Source: Spirodela intermedia (taxonomy: Eukaryota; Streptophyta; Magnoliopsida; Alismatales; Araceae). Taken from it: a stretch of DNA of 64,000 bases. Both the position numbers and the translations under genes were made by a program. Position 1 is the first letter of the stretch; each line of letters opens with the position of its first letter. Below the pieces are notes generated by a model that saw nothing but the letters and a program-made list of their open reading frames with translations, searched no databases and was not told the DNA's origin. Shown here in pieces: positions 11,901 to 25,108 of this stretch. Location: positions 3,488,001-3,552,000 of the forward strand of contig LR746275.1 in assembly GCA_902729315.2 (NCBI GenBank). The letters run 5' to 3'.

Positions 11901-13800
11901 ACATCTTTTGCTTGGATGGATGTATTGGCCTCAACCATTGCTTATATAATGTGGAGTAGCATCACTATAAAAAAGTTACATAATGACCCAATGAGACATT
12001 CTTCATATTTTTAAAAAACATTAGGAAGAGAACCCATCCCATCTAACTTGTAGTTTCTGACCTTTATTTGATCTTCAACCATTAGAATTATGCACATAAG
12101 TACCCTAAATGTTTATGTAGTGGTGTTGGTGATGTTGATGGTTGTAATTGACACCATAATCATCCCTAACAATTTATAGTTAATATTGATGAAACAACAC
12201 TCCCATTTATAATGGTTACTGCCCACATTGTACCCAATCTCATACCTATTTCTTGCATTATTCAATTCACTATGTCTCTTGCATTGTGCTATGTTGCACA
12301 ATATTGTTATGTTTATATGTGGGTAGTACACTATGCCTGCATTATGTCAACATGGTGCCTCTAATGCAGATTTGTGCATGTGTGAGTATGGTATCAAATC
12401 ATCCCACATCATGCCAACAAACACCTCGTGTGCATGCATTTGTGTTGATGCATCTCACATAAGACAATGGCATAGCTTCATGTATGTGACAATATTATGT
12501 GCTTGAAACTACATTCCTTTAAGCAAAGGATGTCACAGTATGACCTTTGTCTAAGAAGGAAATGATGAATTCGTTCATTTATCAGCATGTCATTAATTAT
12601 TAGTGATTAATCTAAGTTGCAAGTAGTTAATCTTCATGAAAAAAGAGCTTTAACTTACCATTAGCTCTAAACCCCCAAGTTCATCCACCCCATTTACTTC
12701 TCCCCCCTCTCTTACTCTTTCTCCCCTTTGTTCTCAAGTAGTAGTGCCCACCCTCCTCATCAAATGAGCACCATCACTCCCCCTCTCAATGTCTATTCCA
12801 TGCTTCAATGGTGGTGCCTCCCCTCCTCTCTCTATCTCTATCTCTATCTCTCTCTTTCTTACCATTTCTCTTCCTCCTAGTAGTAGTCCCTCCATCTGTC
12901 CCCCTTGACCTCATAGTTTTTGCAATAAAAAGTTAGAATGATAATGGATAAATATGCCAAGAACTACACGATCTCTTCAAATGTCTGAAACAAATATCTT
13001 GGCATAAATCAATAATTTATTGAAATAATTATTTTATTTATTTATTTACCCCTATGAGGGTATAATCATTTACGACAAACTTATGTTGTGAATGTTAAAA
13101 TTTATGATGTCGTCATTTTACTAGGGAAAAAATTACCTAAACTCTTAGTAGTTTACAAGGGCACGAAGGGCAGATGAAAACAAGAGGGACTAATTGTTAA
13201 ATGTACCCTTCTTTATTTTATTTTAAAATATAAGAACATAAGGATACATATAAAAATAGTATATTTACAAGGTTATACTTATGATATACAGAAACAATGC
13301 GGTTTTTGGGTTTTTGTACATTTTAAAAAAATAAAGGCGATATCCAAAAGAATCTATGTGAGTCGGATGTAATCTGAAAGATACTCAAATTTATATCCCC
13401 GCTCTTGTTAGTAACACGTGGGCTGTTCAATGACGTGGCGTATCGCTTCTCTGATACGTAGTTTATGGAGCTTCCGGCTTTTGATTCGCGCCCCCTTCGG
13501 ACATAAGGCGAGACCACCGGGCCGTCCACGTCGGACAGCTCTCGGTCCCACCTGGCTCTACGTAGTCGTAACGTCTGCAGTTGCTCCCCCGTCACAGCCC
13601 ATCTTAATATCTTCTCCTCCCTCTCTCTCTCTCCCTCTCCCTCTCCCTCCCCCTCTCTCTCTCTCTCTCTCTCTCTCCCCTCTCTCTGGATATTAATTTT
13701 AGGAATGGAATTTGGTTGAAGTCTCGACCAAGTACTGTTATTCTGCTCACCCCATCTACGGTGACGTGAAAAAGGAGGAAAATTGATAAAGTCTGTGGCG
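8917..13800. other. 4.9-kb intergenic region, no gene recognised
   Basis: The 3' flank of RPL10c contains two diverged tandem copies of a ~90-bp segment (about 9045-9135 and 9147-9235). 10.3-10.76 kb is GGGCC-rich. From about 10.9 to 13.3 kb the DNA is AT-rich with only short ORFs that resemble nothing, and 12.66-12.9 kb is pyrimidine-rich. The interval 13.4-13.8 kb, with a long CT tract, is the likely promoter and leader of the PRR gene. Transposon debris is possible, but I could not identify a family. Confidence 0.5.
13617..13686. repeat. (CT)n / (CCCTCT)n pyrimidine tract
   Basis: Imperfect CT and CCCTCT repeats in the probable promoter or 5' leader of the PRR gene. Confidence 0.9.
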
Positions 13801-14441
13801 CCCGCCCAATATTGTTCCTCGTCTTCGCTCCCCTTGTGCGGGGGGAGCTCCGAAACCCTAGAATTTCCAGGGGTTCCCCCTGGCACTAGTGCCGAAAGCT
13901 TCTGTCCTGGTCGGATACGAGATTTGGATGTGAAGGATTTATCTTTCTTGCGCCCGAAGGTGAGTTCTCCTCGGCTGCTGCTCTGTTCCGTCAATTACCC
14001 CGGAACCTGTGTTGCCTGGTTTTCGTTTCTGGCTTTGTCCCAGAAATTCGGTTGTTTCTCAGTTATTTAGAGGAATCTGGCCCTTGTTGTTTATTTTGAG
14101 GTAATTGGCACTGTTTTCTGCTATCTTTTAGTGATAGCTAGAGTAAATCGAAGTACTTTTCTCCACGTCGTAGAACTGCCGCCTGTTAGAGTGATTGAAG
14201 CGTTTCATTTCTTGATTGATCTCTCGTACTCTGCTCCCCCAACCGTTTCACATTTTCCGGGTCGCGCTTGTTCTTCTTCCAGCAATAACATGTGTGATAT
14301 CTAGATCTATCGTAGAATCTACAAAATTAATGGCTTCCCGTACCTTCTGAGATCATCGGGCTTCTAATCTCCAGTCTCTGGGAGCTTGTAGCGAGCCTTG
14401 GAGCGTGCAAAAGTAAAGGGCTTCTTGAACTGTAGAATGAC
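13801..14441 (+). other. Probable 5' UTR of the PRR gene with a leader intron
   Basis: A GC-rich leader-like segment ends at a consensus donor (CGAAG|GTGAGT, about 13960). A T-rich stretch then runs to a possible acceptor just before the start codon (ACTGTAG near 14432-14435). PRR genes commonly have leader introns. Transcript data would be needed to fix the boundaries, so this is inferred. Confidence 0.45.
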
Positions 14442-17400
14442 ATGCAAGAGGAGGAAGACAACGAAGATGGTCACAATGTAGTCGGTGAGGACCAAAGGCT
14501 GTTGGGGGATTACGAGTTAAGGGTTAATGAAGCCCCTGAAGGTGTAAATGTTGGCCCGGGAAGCGGGTCTGAGAACCCAGCTCGTCAGGATGAGGCTCAC
14601 AAGGCACAATTACAGCATCGGCAACAGAAGCAGTCAGTGCTGCCGCCTCCCTCGCCTCCTGTTCCTGTTGTCGGGTGGGAAAGATTTCTTCCTGTCAGGT
14701 CTCTAAAGGTTCTATTGGTGGAGAATGATGATTCTACTAGGCACGTGGTCAATGCCCTACTTCGCAATTGTAGCTATGAAGGTTAGTGATTATTTCTTGT
14801 CTTGCAGGTTCTGCAACTTCTTTTGCGATGTGGCAATTATTTATTTTTATTTTTTTGATCATGAGGTTCTATGTGCTGCAGATCTATATGTATAGTTTCT
14901 CCTCAGTGACATAATAAACCACATTCTCGTCTTATCCTAGGAAGTTCGTCTTTCTCTCTCTCTTTAGCATAGGCTACTCGGTGTAGCTTGTGAGCCTGAT
15001 TGGCTTCGTCATGCTCACGATAAGTCTGGGTGACGGCATTATATGCTTAAGATAGATGGCTCGTTTTCTAATAATTGGACATATTGCATGGGATGGAATA
15101 TCTAAGTATGGAGATGCCAAATTGAGAACCTTCAGCCTCAACAAGTGCCTTGCCAAGTTTCAATCTTTTTCTAATCCTGCTCATTCTATGTTTCCAAGAA
15201 AACTAGGATTGAATTTGTTATTTTCGATTGAGCTAATAGTTCATGATTGTTTTATCTGATAATGATTATAACTTGGCAATTGAATTTATTGTTCCCAGTT
15301 AGCACCGAACTGACTCTAGCTCTCAATTGCAAAATCATTTCATACACGTGTGAAAAGAAAACGGATGAATTTCTCACGTCATATAATTATACATTTGTGC
15401 ATCATTTTCTAATAAACTGAAGTTGTTCTTCGGCTTTCCTGGATCAATTGCTACATGGCTTGCAATATGCGTCCGAGTTTTTAGTGTGCTAAGCCAAAAC
15501 AACCGTAGGTAAGATGCCAAAACCGACCGTCATTAACTCAAAAATATGATGCACCAATATATAAACATATGGGATGATAACTTTCTAGCGTGTGGATGAC
15601 AATATGCGACTGCGATATCATTTTACTAGCCTGAAAATACATGAAGTAGGAGCAAAAGAAGTTACGAAGGCAGAGGCATATTTGATGTTAGGCCTATGTG
15701 GCTGCCCTACGACTTCGAATTACATGCTGCCTCTAATCTAAGGTCTTATGGGTTTCTAAGTCACATATCATTTGTTCTGTTTTGTATGTTCCTATAACAT
15801 TTAAAAGTTCTTCTCTCACGTACATCTTTATGAGTTGTCTTTTCTGGATATGGATCCCAGCTCATGCTTCAGTTCCATCATCTTCATTCAGTCCTCATGT
15901 TTTGTTTTGACATGGCAGTTACTGCTGTTGCAAATGGCCTGGAAGCTTGGAAAATATTGGAAGATCTTTCCAACCGTATAGATATTGTGCTGACTGAAGT
16001 GGTGATGCCTTTTCTATCAGGCATTGGGCTTCTAGACAAGATTATGAGCCATAAAACGTTGAAGAATATTCCTGTGATTAGTGAGAATTTTTTTTATGCG
16101 CTAGTGTGACAATCTCTTTCAAAGATTTGGTCTCCTTTTTCTTTTTAGAGGTTTATACATTTAACCACACCGGCTTTTCATGCAGTGATGTCATCTCATG
16201 ATTCTATGGGTATAGTCTTTAAGTGTTTGTCAAAGGGTGCAGTTGACTTTTTAGTGAAGCCAATTCGAAAGAACGAACTCAAAACCCTTTGGCAGCATGT
16301 TTGGAGGAGATGCCACAGCGTGAGTCTTCTTGTAATCTCCGTCATATGTTATTTTCACAGATGGTGGGCTCACTGTTCATATAGCTTCTCTTAGTTGGTA
16401 AGACAGTAAGGTTTACTTTTACATTGCTTGTGATCCTCACTGAAATATGCCTTTACATTGAAAGGGGAAAGAAATCTGTGGCTTTGCTCATAAATTTGAT
16501 AATGGGGCAATCCTAGCGACATCATCTCAACTTTCCTTGTTCACATAACCTGTTCTTCGACGGTTTCCTGATTTTTTTATTTTTTGGCATTATCTCTCTC
16601 CATTTTTCATCTTATTTCGTTTAAATAAATTATCCCGTACTCCAGTCTAGTGGTAGTGGCAGTGAAAGTGGCGTGCAAACTCAAAAATCTGTCAAGTCAA
16701 AGAGAGTTGATTCTGATGACAACAATGGAAGCAATGATGAAGATGATGACGCCAGCTTTGACTACAACGACAAGGATGGCAGTGACAATGGAAGTGGAAC
16801 GCAGGTAGCATAGCTTGAACCTTGACCAATTTAAAAATGAAATTTTGGCCAATGAAGATATGCGTTCAGTATTTTTTTCATTGGGGAGCATGCACACCCA
16901 TGCACATATTTATGATTCTATTTTATTCTGGGAGTTTTTATGTGAGTGTCTTTTTATTAAATGAACGTGTCTATTATCGTATGGTTTTATTTGCCAGGAT
17001 GGTCCATTTTCATGAGGCAATTCTTGTTCCTCGCCCTCTTTGGCATAGGCATAGAAAAAATATAGAATAATTAAATTGTGTTAATCTGGTTCGTTCTTAA
17101 TGTGTTTTTGGTTTCCACTTGGGTTCTTAGAGTGCTGTGGTTGGGGTTTTGGCTTGGGCATTTTTCTGAATTTCTATTTATTATTTAATTCCTTCTAATT
17201 AGAAACATTTTCGGATCCTCTGATGAGAGAGATTCCTAATTCATTTTCTTGTTAAATAGTTCTGGACTCTTATGGTTTCTCGTTTTTCCATCCAATTTTT
17301 ACACTAATCAGTTTTATTTCCAAGTTGGGAATATCCCAACATCTAAGCACGTCAGCTAGTTTAAATCATCTCTAGAAGGTCGTTATTGTTCCTTTTTAAA

Positions 17401-20071
17401 GTTCTACGTATTCCTCACTTCACTATTGGAAAGGGTCGTAATTTTGGAATTGATTTTGGGGGCGGGGGATGTTGAGTACAAGACTCTAATATGTAGCTAA
17501 TGTGATGTCAATGGTGGGCTACCAAGTTCCAATGTGATAAGAACCCAGATCAAAGAACTACGAATAATTCGTATTAGATGAAAGAAATAACCTCTAGAAT
17601 AGAAATACCAAAGATAAAGTACAGTAAAAGAACTCAGAACAGATGGAAGGTCACATACAACCCTAGAACCCAAAACAGATAGAGGTTCACATGCAACCCT
17701 CCAACCCTTTCTCGTAGATGCACGAGATACTAACACCGATTTCCCCCCCTTCCTTCCTGATCCACCCACCCTTATATCCTCTCATTTCCCTCTCTTATTT
17801 AGGCAGTTAGTCTCCTGCCATAACCGCTCTTTGCCATAACTGTTCCTTGTCATATTGTTCATTGTCATAACTGTGCCTTCCCTCAATCATGCTAACCATT
17901 ATTGTCTTATTAGGCTTTGGGCCTTCTTCCTTCTAACATATGTGCAAGGAGCCTTATCACAATGATGGGCTAGAGATAGGGAACCCAATGCTAGGGTTGG
18001 AAGCTAGTAACGTTGGGCAGCGTCCTGCATTCTCTCTCTCTCTGAAGTCAACCATTTGAAGCCTTCTAAATCTACTAAACTCTCTTCCCCTAATTACCCA
18101 TCTCCCGTCTGACGGGAGTTAGGCAAAGAGAACAAAATGTCACGTGTTGCTTTTTCATTGGCAGAAATGATGATGATGATGATGATTGACGATATGATGA
18201 CCATTAGCATCTTCCTAATGGTGGATTCTGCACCACAGAGTTTCCTTTTTGAGAATGGGGGCTAGACAGAATCCACTGCACAGGAACGCAAGAAGCTGCA
18301 TCATTAATCGCCTGGCAGATCAAAATGTTGTCTTTTTTTAAGAATTGACCCATTATTTATTTATTTTTATTTTCATCTGCAGAGCTCTTGGACAAAGCGT
18401 GCACCTGACAGCCCCCAGGCTACCACTCCATGGGATCAGCTAGCTGAGACGCCTGACAGTACTTGTGCACACGTTATCCATCAAAAGCCAGATTACGTCC
18501 CTCCCTGTTCTGAGTGCTCTGAAGAAAAGGACCACCGTGGTATGACAGAAAGGAATACAACTCACTAAATCGCTCTAAAGTATTCCCGTGTTTTCATTTT
18601 TTTCTAATGTTAATGCAGATGATGACCTCCTAGAAAAGAACTCCGAGAAGAATTTTCACCAATCAGATGGCATCTTCGGGACACTTGACGGCAGTAATGC
18701 TGTTGGTGAATTGACCATTCAGGGGGCTGATTTAGTCGGCATATTTGCTGAAAGCACAGTGGCAACTATGAGCGTTCAGGCTTCTAATTCCCTTAATAGA
18801 GTCACAGAGGAAAATGACAAGATTATTGCTAACGAGTCACCATCCTTTGAGCTAAGCCTGAAGAGGCTAAGATCTATTGCAGGGGACGGGATTGGCTGTA
18901 GTGATGATCGTTATGTGCTGCGACGCTCAGATTTTTCAGCCTTCTCAAGGTGGGGAACCGGGAATGCAGATATTCATTATTATTATTTTTATAGAAGTAA
19001 TTAAATGAGTGTGTTTGCATCTATGATTGCGCAGGTATAACACTTCTACGGCGTCCACTCAGAAGGCAACAAGACATGGAGGAAATTCTTCTGCTCGATG
19101 TAATGTGGGTTCGGATGTGGTGAAGAGAGGATCAGACTGCAACATGAAATCTAAGACAGCTGCCATTCGAATCAGCCAGGGTTGCAATAGCGGTACCAAG
19201 GTCGACGAAGTGGGCCCCACCAATAATTTCATCAGCAAGTCAAAAATATTGAATGAGAATGAGTCTTCCTCATTATCAGTTAACCCCATTCAGCAGCGAA
19301 CTGACGCAGCCCAGAATGAGCTACAAGAGAAAAATGATAATAAGGGGTCGAGCACTATCATGGAACGGCCAAGAGGTACTCGCCAAATTCAAGTGAAGCA
19401 CCATCACCACCAGCATCACTATGATAGTCAACATGATCATGTAGCACGGCACCAGCTGGAGCTGCCATCTGAGCAGGTTGCAGCTGTTCCACCATGTGGT
19501 TCATCAAACATGTTCAATGGGCCAACTGAAACAAATGTGGGCAATTACAGTATAAATGTGAGCATTTCGGGCAGTCAACATGGTAGCAATGCACAGAATG
19601 GAAGTAGTACGATGAACCCCGAGAGAACAAACATGGAAAGTGAGAATGTTTTGATCGGAAAAAAAGAGGCAGGAGGCTGCAATGGCAGTGGAAGTGGGAG
19701 TGGCAGCGGTATGGATGAAAACCGATTTGCGCAGAGAGTGGCGGCCCTGACCAAATTCAGACAGAAGAGAAATCAGAGATGCTTCCAAAAGAAGGTATTT
19801 GCCTTTCGATGAGGATGATTAAACTTATTTCCTCATGAAGATAATTATGTTAAATATTTGCTCCAGGTAATGAATGGGCTTCTTATACACCTTTAGAAAC
19901 ATAATTTTTTACTTGGGTTTTTTGCAGACCTATTCATGTATGGATCGAATAATATCCTGTTTCGGTAGGACCCACCGTTTCATAGCACCATATCCTCTTT
20001 TTTTTAATGAAAGACTTCTTCTTGCCCAAAACTTTTCACGAGTTGATGATCTGACCAAACCAGCGCTTCTG

Positions 20072-20108
<37 letters not shown>

Positions 20109-20909
20109 AAGGTAAGAACTGGGGAGTGGAGTCGGCAAAAGTAGAGAAAACAGTGATTTAGGGAGAGGAGAAAGGTGCATGGAAGGGATGAGAGATAATG
20201 AGAACTAATATTGCTCATGTGATCCCCATTCTCCCTTAGTTTCATTATTTGAAGGAGACTCTTAGTAATGATTGTCCTGACTTGATTGGAGTTGGATTTC
20301 ATCGCCATATTGTCCTGACTATGCTGCCATGCACTAAGTGGCCGTTTGTCTTCCAAGCGTGAACTCCACAAGAAGAGTCCTTTTCAATGGGGGGGGGTAG
20401 AATGATTGAAGGCATGATTTTCACCCGTATGGTTGGCCCAAATTCTAGAGATGATATATTATCAACACCCTCCATTATTATTATTTTTACTTATTTTCTC
20501 AAGGGTTTTCTTTCTTTTTAATTGATTGAGCATGAATTTATATGATCAATTTTTTATTTCCCTTTGAAATTTATTTTCTATCAGATCGATCCTTCCTTCT
20601 TCTGTTTCATTGTAGTTATATCTCACATGTGGCCCACTATCATAGTTGGAATATGCTGATTCAGTCATTATTAGATTATCCACGTGGAGAGTCAATCATT
20701 GAGATGTTGTGACCCCTTGTGATCTGCTTGGGAAGAGGGGGGGGGGGGAGATTCTTCTGTCGTGGGCCCTTTCTGTACTTCCCTTTGCTTGAACATTTCA
20801 GGTTCGCTACCAAAGCAGGAAGAAGCTGGCAGAGCAACGGCCACGCCTCCACGGGCAATTCGCCAAGCAGACGGCACACGATCATGCCGATCCCGAGGCA
20901 GGCGATTAG
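14442..20909 (+). CDS. Pseudo-response regulator, PRR7/PRR37/PRR73 type (circadian clock)
   Basis: Eight exons: 14442-14781, 15919-16080, 16186-16319, 16646-16804, 18383-18539, 18619-18949, 19035-19794 and 20802-20909, giving 716 residues with all phases consistent. Residues ~88-205 form a receiver domain starting [16 protein letters not shown]. The normal phospho-acceptor Asp is replaced by Glu140 in [11 protein letters not shown], the defining pseudo-receiver change, while the KPIRKNEL lysine is kept. An acidic Ser/Asn/Asp-rich middle and a His-rich stretch ([14 protein letters not shown]) follow. A C-terminal CCT domain (about 662-704) starts [20 protein letters not shown] and continues in the last exon as [18 protein letters not shown]7/37/73 proteins are nuclear transcriptional repressors of CCA1/LHY-type clock genes and affect photoperiodic flowering in cereals. 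AATAAA signals lie near 20986-20997. Confidence 0.95.
17470..17938. mobile_element. Possible solo LTR in PRR intron 4
   Basis: The interval begins TGTTGAGTAC and ends TTCTAACA, the TG...CA ends expected of an LTR. It contains a TATA-like CTTATATCCTC, four degenerate ~16-bp GCCATAACTG-like tandem repeats (about 17816-17879), and a sharp composition change from the flanking intron. I could not find matching target-site duplications next to these ends, so the boundaries and the interpretation are uncertain. Confidence 0.35.
20071..20110. repeat. (GA)n microsatellite
   Basis: GA dinucleotide run in the last PRR intron, between the two exons that encode the CCT domain. Confidence 0.9.
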
Positions 20910-21435
20910 TCAACTGCTGAAGAAGCAATTGTGAGACAACCCATCACCACCACCATCATCGTCATTGCCATAATTGTGCAATTGTTGATAAATAAATAAT
21001 GGTGTTGACATTTGGTTTATGGCATTCATCGTTGTTTATTTACTTTCTTCTATTGAGGACTTTTTAGGCCTTTCAGATCAACTTACATGGGAAGGCCATC
21101 GCCATCAGCTGCCAAGCCAAGATCTACAATTCGATGCAGATTCCCATTCATAGTACTATGCAAATCTCTATGTTTTCCAACAATCTCTTGTTATTTCCTT
21201 GTAATCAGTGGTAAATTGAGCACTTTATTCCTTGAGGTTGCCATAAATACTTGAAGATTGTGCCCTACAAAGGCAACCATCTTCACTTTGGTTTTTATTT
21301 GGTTTAAATGTTGATGTTATATGTTGTTTCTCTGTCTAGCCTATTATTATTATAGAGTGTGATAATTTTGGGAGCTTTTTTTTTTTCAAGCCTACAAAAG
21401 GAATACTCTTGACCCACACAATCTCCATCTAGGTT

Positions 21436-21498
<63 letters not shown>

Positions 21499-22060
21499 AT
21501 GGAAGTTAATCACATGAAATCATTGATCCTGAATTGAGCAAGCCCCTTGACTTCAACTTTAATTAGCACGGAAGCACATGGGTTTAATGAAGAAATCGAT
21601 TATTCATTAATTGCATGATATTTGGCATTATCTTATAATTAATCTACAAGGAAATGTGCGAAACCTCTTTAAAGTAAAAAAATAAATGCAGAGAGATTAG
21701 GGGGGTCGTCATATCATCGCCCCCCCCCCCCCATCTCTCCTCTGATGAGCTCTTCATTCCCGACAGCCCACGTGCGTGCATGTCACGTGTCTGGGAGAAT
21801 CTCTCACTTGGGGAGGGTCAAATCGTAAAATAACCATATGTAGAATATGCTGGTCGTCTAAATTCGCGATTCCACGTTTCGTTGCAAAAATCGACGGGCA
21901 GAAATCCGATTTTAACCCAAACGCTGCCCAAAAAGACAGATTTTGGACGCTGCAGGGGCGATACTAGGGAGGGATTTTCCAAGAAACTCTCTCTCTCTCT
22001 CTCTCTCTCCTCTTGTCAGCAGCGGAAGAATACGAGGAACGGTGTTGGGGGAGGGAGGGC
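20910..22060. other. PRR 3' flank and PBL-kinase promoter region
   Basis: The PRR polyadenylation region (AATAAA repeats near 20990) comes first. A 55-bp (CT)n run (21438-21492) follows, then a C homopolymer at about 21721-21732, a G-box-like CACGTG (CCCACGTGCG, ~21768) and a CT-rich leader (21988-22010) just before the kinase start codon. No gene is seen. Confidence 0.6.
21438..21492. repeat. (CT)n microsatellite, 55 bp
   Basis: Uninterrupted CT dinucleotide tract between the PRR and kinase genes. Confidence 0.95.
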
Positions 22061-25000
22061 ATGGGTTGTTTCTCCTGCTCCGGGAAACCCAGAGAAAAAC
22101 AGAAGCACAGAGTGGATGATCGGATCAACGCATTGCCGGGTATTCGAACATATATCTTCCCTTTCCGGATTAATATACGTTTGCTTGGTCTATTAGAGGA
22201 GTCGATCGATCAATTCTGCACCCTTTTCTCCGAAAAAAGATGTGAGAATTTATCGCTGCGACCTCTTCCGTGTATCCTCCGTAATCTCCCGGATCTTTGT
22301 GGATTAGGGTTCCTCATTCGCACTCCTCCTTTTCAAATTTGCGGTCGGATTTGTTATGGAAACGCAATGGCGGCGGGAAGGAATCACTGGGCGCATTCTT
22401 TTCTTCTTTTTTTTTTCCTTCTTGATAGGTTTTCCTCAATCGTAATTAGAACTACGAACATTTGATGGAGCTCTCTTGTCGTATGATTAGAGTTTCTAGA
22501 GGCCGCGGGTTCAAAAAGTAGTCGATAGGATTTGATAGTATTTGTCTGATCATTAATTATCGCTCCCTCCGTCTCCGTAGATGTAGATTGTGCGTGAATA
22601 GTCAGATGCGCATTCGAGAAAACGGAATTGCGAAGGCCTCAACATGCTCTAATTAACAAATTAATTAACTTAGTTTAATTGTACAATATTGTCTGCAAAA
22701 TTCCAATTCCAAGGCGTCCTGTAGTTATTTCTTGGGCATTTCACACCAATTCTTCACATTTTGGTCGATTAGTCAACGAGCATTTCATCTGAATTCCTAA
22801 TTCTGAGGGTGGATCCTCTCTGTTCATAGTGGGAATCTTTTATTTTCTCGGATGGCAATTAATTCCTGAAATTATTTATTTCGTTTTACATAGGAGCAAC
22901 AAAGTCTGATGAAACATTGAATGTGCTGAAAGAGAGCTCACTAGATGGGAAGGAGATCCCGAAGAATGGGCTGGATCATATCTCTGCCCAGACATTTTCA
23001 TTCCGTGAACTGGCTGCCGCCACCAAGAACTTCAGAGTGGATTGTCTTCTGGGGGAAGGAGGATTTGGTAGAGTTTACAAAGGAAGACTGGAGAATACTA
23101 ATCAGGTCAGAAAAAAAGTTTAATCTTGTTTGAAATACTTGCGGTTCTTGGGTCAAACAATAGTGTGTTTTCAAGGTTTCTTTCTTCTTCTCAAACTCAG
23201 ACTAATGGATCAGAGGTGCCCTCTCTCTACATTGCTGTCCTCAGGCATCCTAAGTACGTTACTGGTGATCCTATGAGACAGGCCATGGTCGCTTCATTTG
23301 AATGTTCGAAGTATATGGTTCTCGCAATATCAACCAAAGTTCCCTTTTTCCTCTCAACTTCCCTATTTTTTGTAAAGGGAAGTTCCAAATTCTGCAAGAC
23401 AGCCATGAAATCCTAAAATTTTGATTTCTTTTCCATAATCACTTGATATCATTCCCCATTACTTGCATTGCCTTCGTTTCTCGTGACTTTTAGAGGTTTA
23501 TTTCAAATTTTTTTATACACGCCACCTGAGAGAAAAACCCAACCGCCCCAAGGTGTTCAACAGGGGCACTATTTTTTTTTTCTCTCTCTCAAGCTGGTGA
23601 TTAATATGCATCTCTTATTTACTCGTGAAGTTTATTCTTTTTACTCTTCTAAACCGTTTGTGTGTGTGTTGGTGTGATCTCACCAGAATGCTATGTGTTC
23701 ATGTAGATTGTGGCCATTAAGCAGCTAGATCACAGTGGATTGCAAGGAAACAGAGAATTTCTTGTTGAGGTTCTCATGTTGAGCCTACTTCACCATCCCA
23801 ATCTGGTGAATCTGATCGGGTATTGCGCTGAGGGAGATCAAAGGCTCTTGGTCTACGAATACATGCCATTAGGCTCCTTGCAGGACCATCTCCATGGTAG
23901 TATATATGCATCACTGCTCCACTCACGTCGATTCTTCCTTTTGATTTTTTTATTATAAAATATTCATGACTCGATAATTCCCTTCCACTACATATTTATT
24001 ACTCCTCACAGTCGAGTATTTATATTGATATATTTTATAAAATGTGCATAATAATGCTCTCTTGATTTTTGCATTATTATTCCCTTATAATGTTATTTTT
24101 CTAAGTGTTCCCAATCTTTTGTTTTCTAAAAAAAATATTTAAAAATGCCTGCTGGGAAGGCCTCATTGTCGATTATTCATGTGGAATTTTTTTTCTGTAA
24201 TATATTCGTTTAAAATATTAATTTTCTATAATCTTATCAATAATAATACCCCGGATTTTATTTTATTTTATTTTTTCTCTCGGAGTGTTTACAGTAACCC
24301 GCCTTCTTCCCCACTGTGCCTGCCGCACGCAGATCTGCCCCCAGAGAAGAAGCGGCTCGACTGGAACACCAGGATGAAGATCGCCGCCGGCGCCGCCAAG
24401 GGCTTGGAGTACCTCCACGACATGGCCAACCCCCCCGTCATCTACCGCGATCTCAAGTGCTCCAACATCCTACTCGGCGATGGCTTCTTCCCCAAGCTCT
24501 CAGACTTCGGGCTGGCCAAGCTCGGCCCCGTTGGGGACAAGACCCACGTCTCCACCAGGGTCATGGGCACCTACGGCTACTGCGCCCCCGAGTACGCCAT
24601 GACCGGGCAGCTCACCCTCAGATCCGACATCTACTCCTTCGGCGTCTTCCTTCTCGAGCTCATCACCGGCCGCAAGGCCATCGACAACTCCAGGTCCGCC
24701 GGCGAGCACAACCTCGTCGCCTGGGTCTGCCCCATCCTCCTTCCTTCCTTCTGATCCTGATTTTCACTTCCTTCTTCTTCTTCTTCTTCTGATTGTGATT
24801 GTGATTGTGATATTTTTGGGTGGGTGCAGGCAAGGCCGATGTTCAGGGAGAGGAGCAAGTTCGCTCAGATGGCGGACCCGGGGTTGCAGGGGAAGTATCC
24901 ATCGAGGGGGCTCTACCAGGCGCTCGCCGTCGCCGCCATGTGCGTGCACGAGCAGCCAACGATGAGGCCGCTCATCGCCGACGTCGTCACCGCCCTCGCC

Positions 25001-25108
25001 TACCTCGCGTCGCAGAGGTACGACCCGACGGCGCTGCCGCAGCGGAGCCCCCGGGCAGCGGCGGCGGCTCCGGGTACCCCCCCTCGACCTCTCCCAAGGA
25101 TTGATTGA
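22061..25108 (+). CDS. PBS1-like receptor-like cytoplasmic kinase (RLCK-VII / PBL)
   Basis: Five exons: 22061-22139, 22894-23105, 23707-23896, 24333-24724 and 24830-25108, giving 383 residues. The N-terminus MGCFSC offers an N-myristoylation Gly2 and palmitoylatable Cys3/Cys6, so plasma-membrane anchoring is expected. Kinase landmarks are the glycine loop [11 protein letters not shown] (80-90), VAIK (Lys102), [13 protein letters not shown] with catalytic Asp200, DFG (218-220), and [17 protein letters not shown] in the activation loop. The NLVAW segment and the terminal helices are typical of the family. RLCK-VII kinases relay signals from pattern-recognition receptors. The closest relatives I recall are the PBL7/PBL27 group, but the exact orthologue is not assigned. 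The C-terminal tail is Ala/Pro-rich. Exons 4-5 are far more GC3-rich than exons 2-3. A possible AATAAA lies at about 25420. Confidence 0.93.

Noticed and set aside
24316-25104. Overlapping plus- and minus-strand ORFs in kinase exons 4-5
   Set aside because: They are shadow frames of a GC3-rich coding exon; the kinase motifs lie in one frame only.
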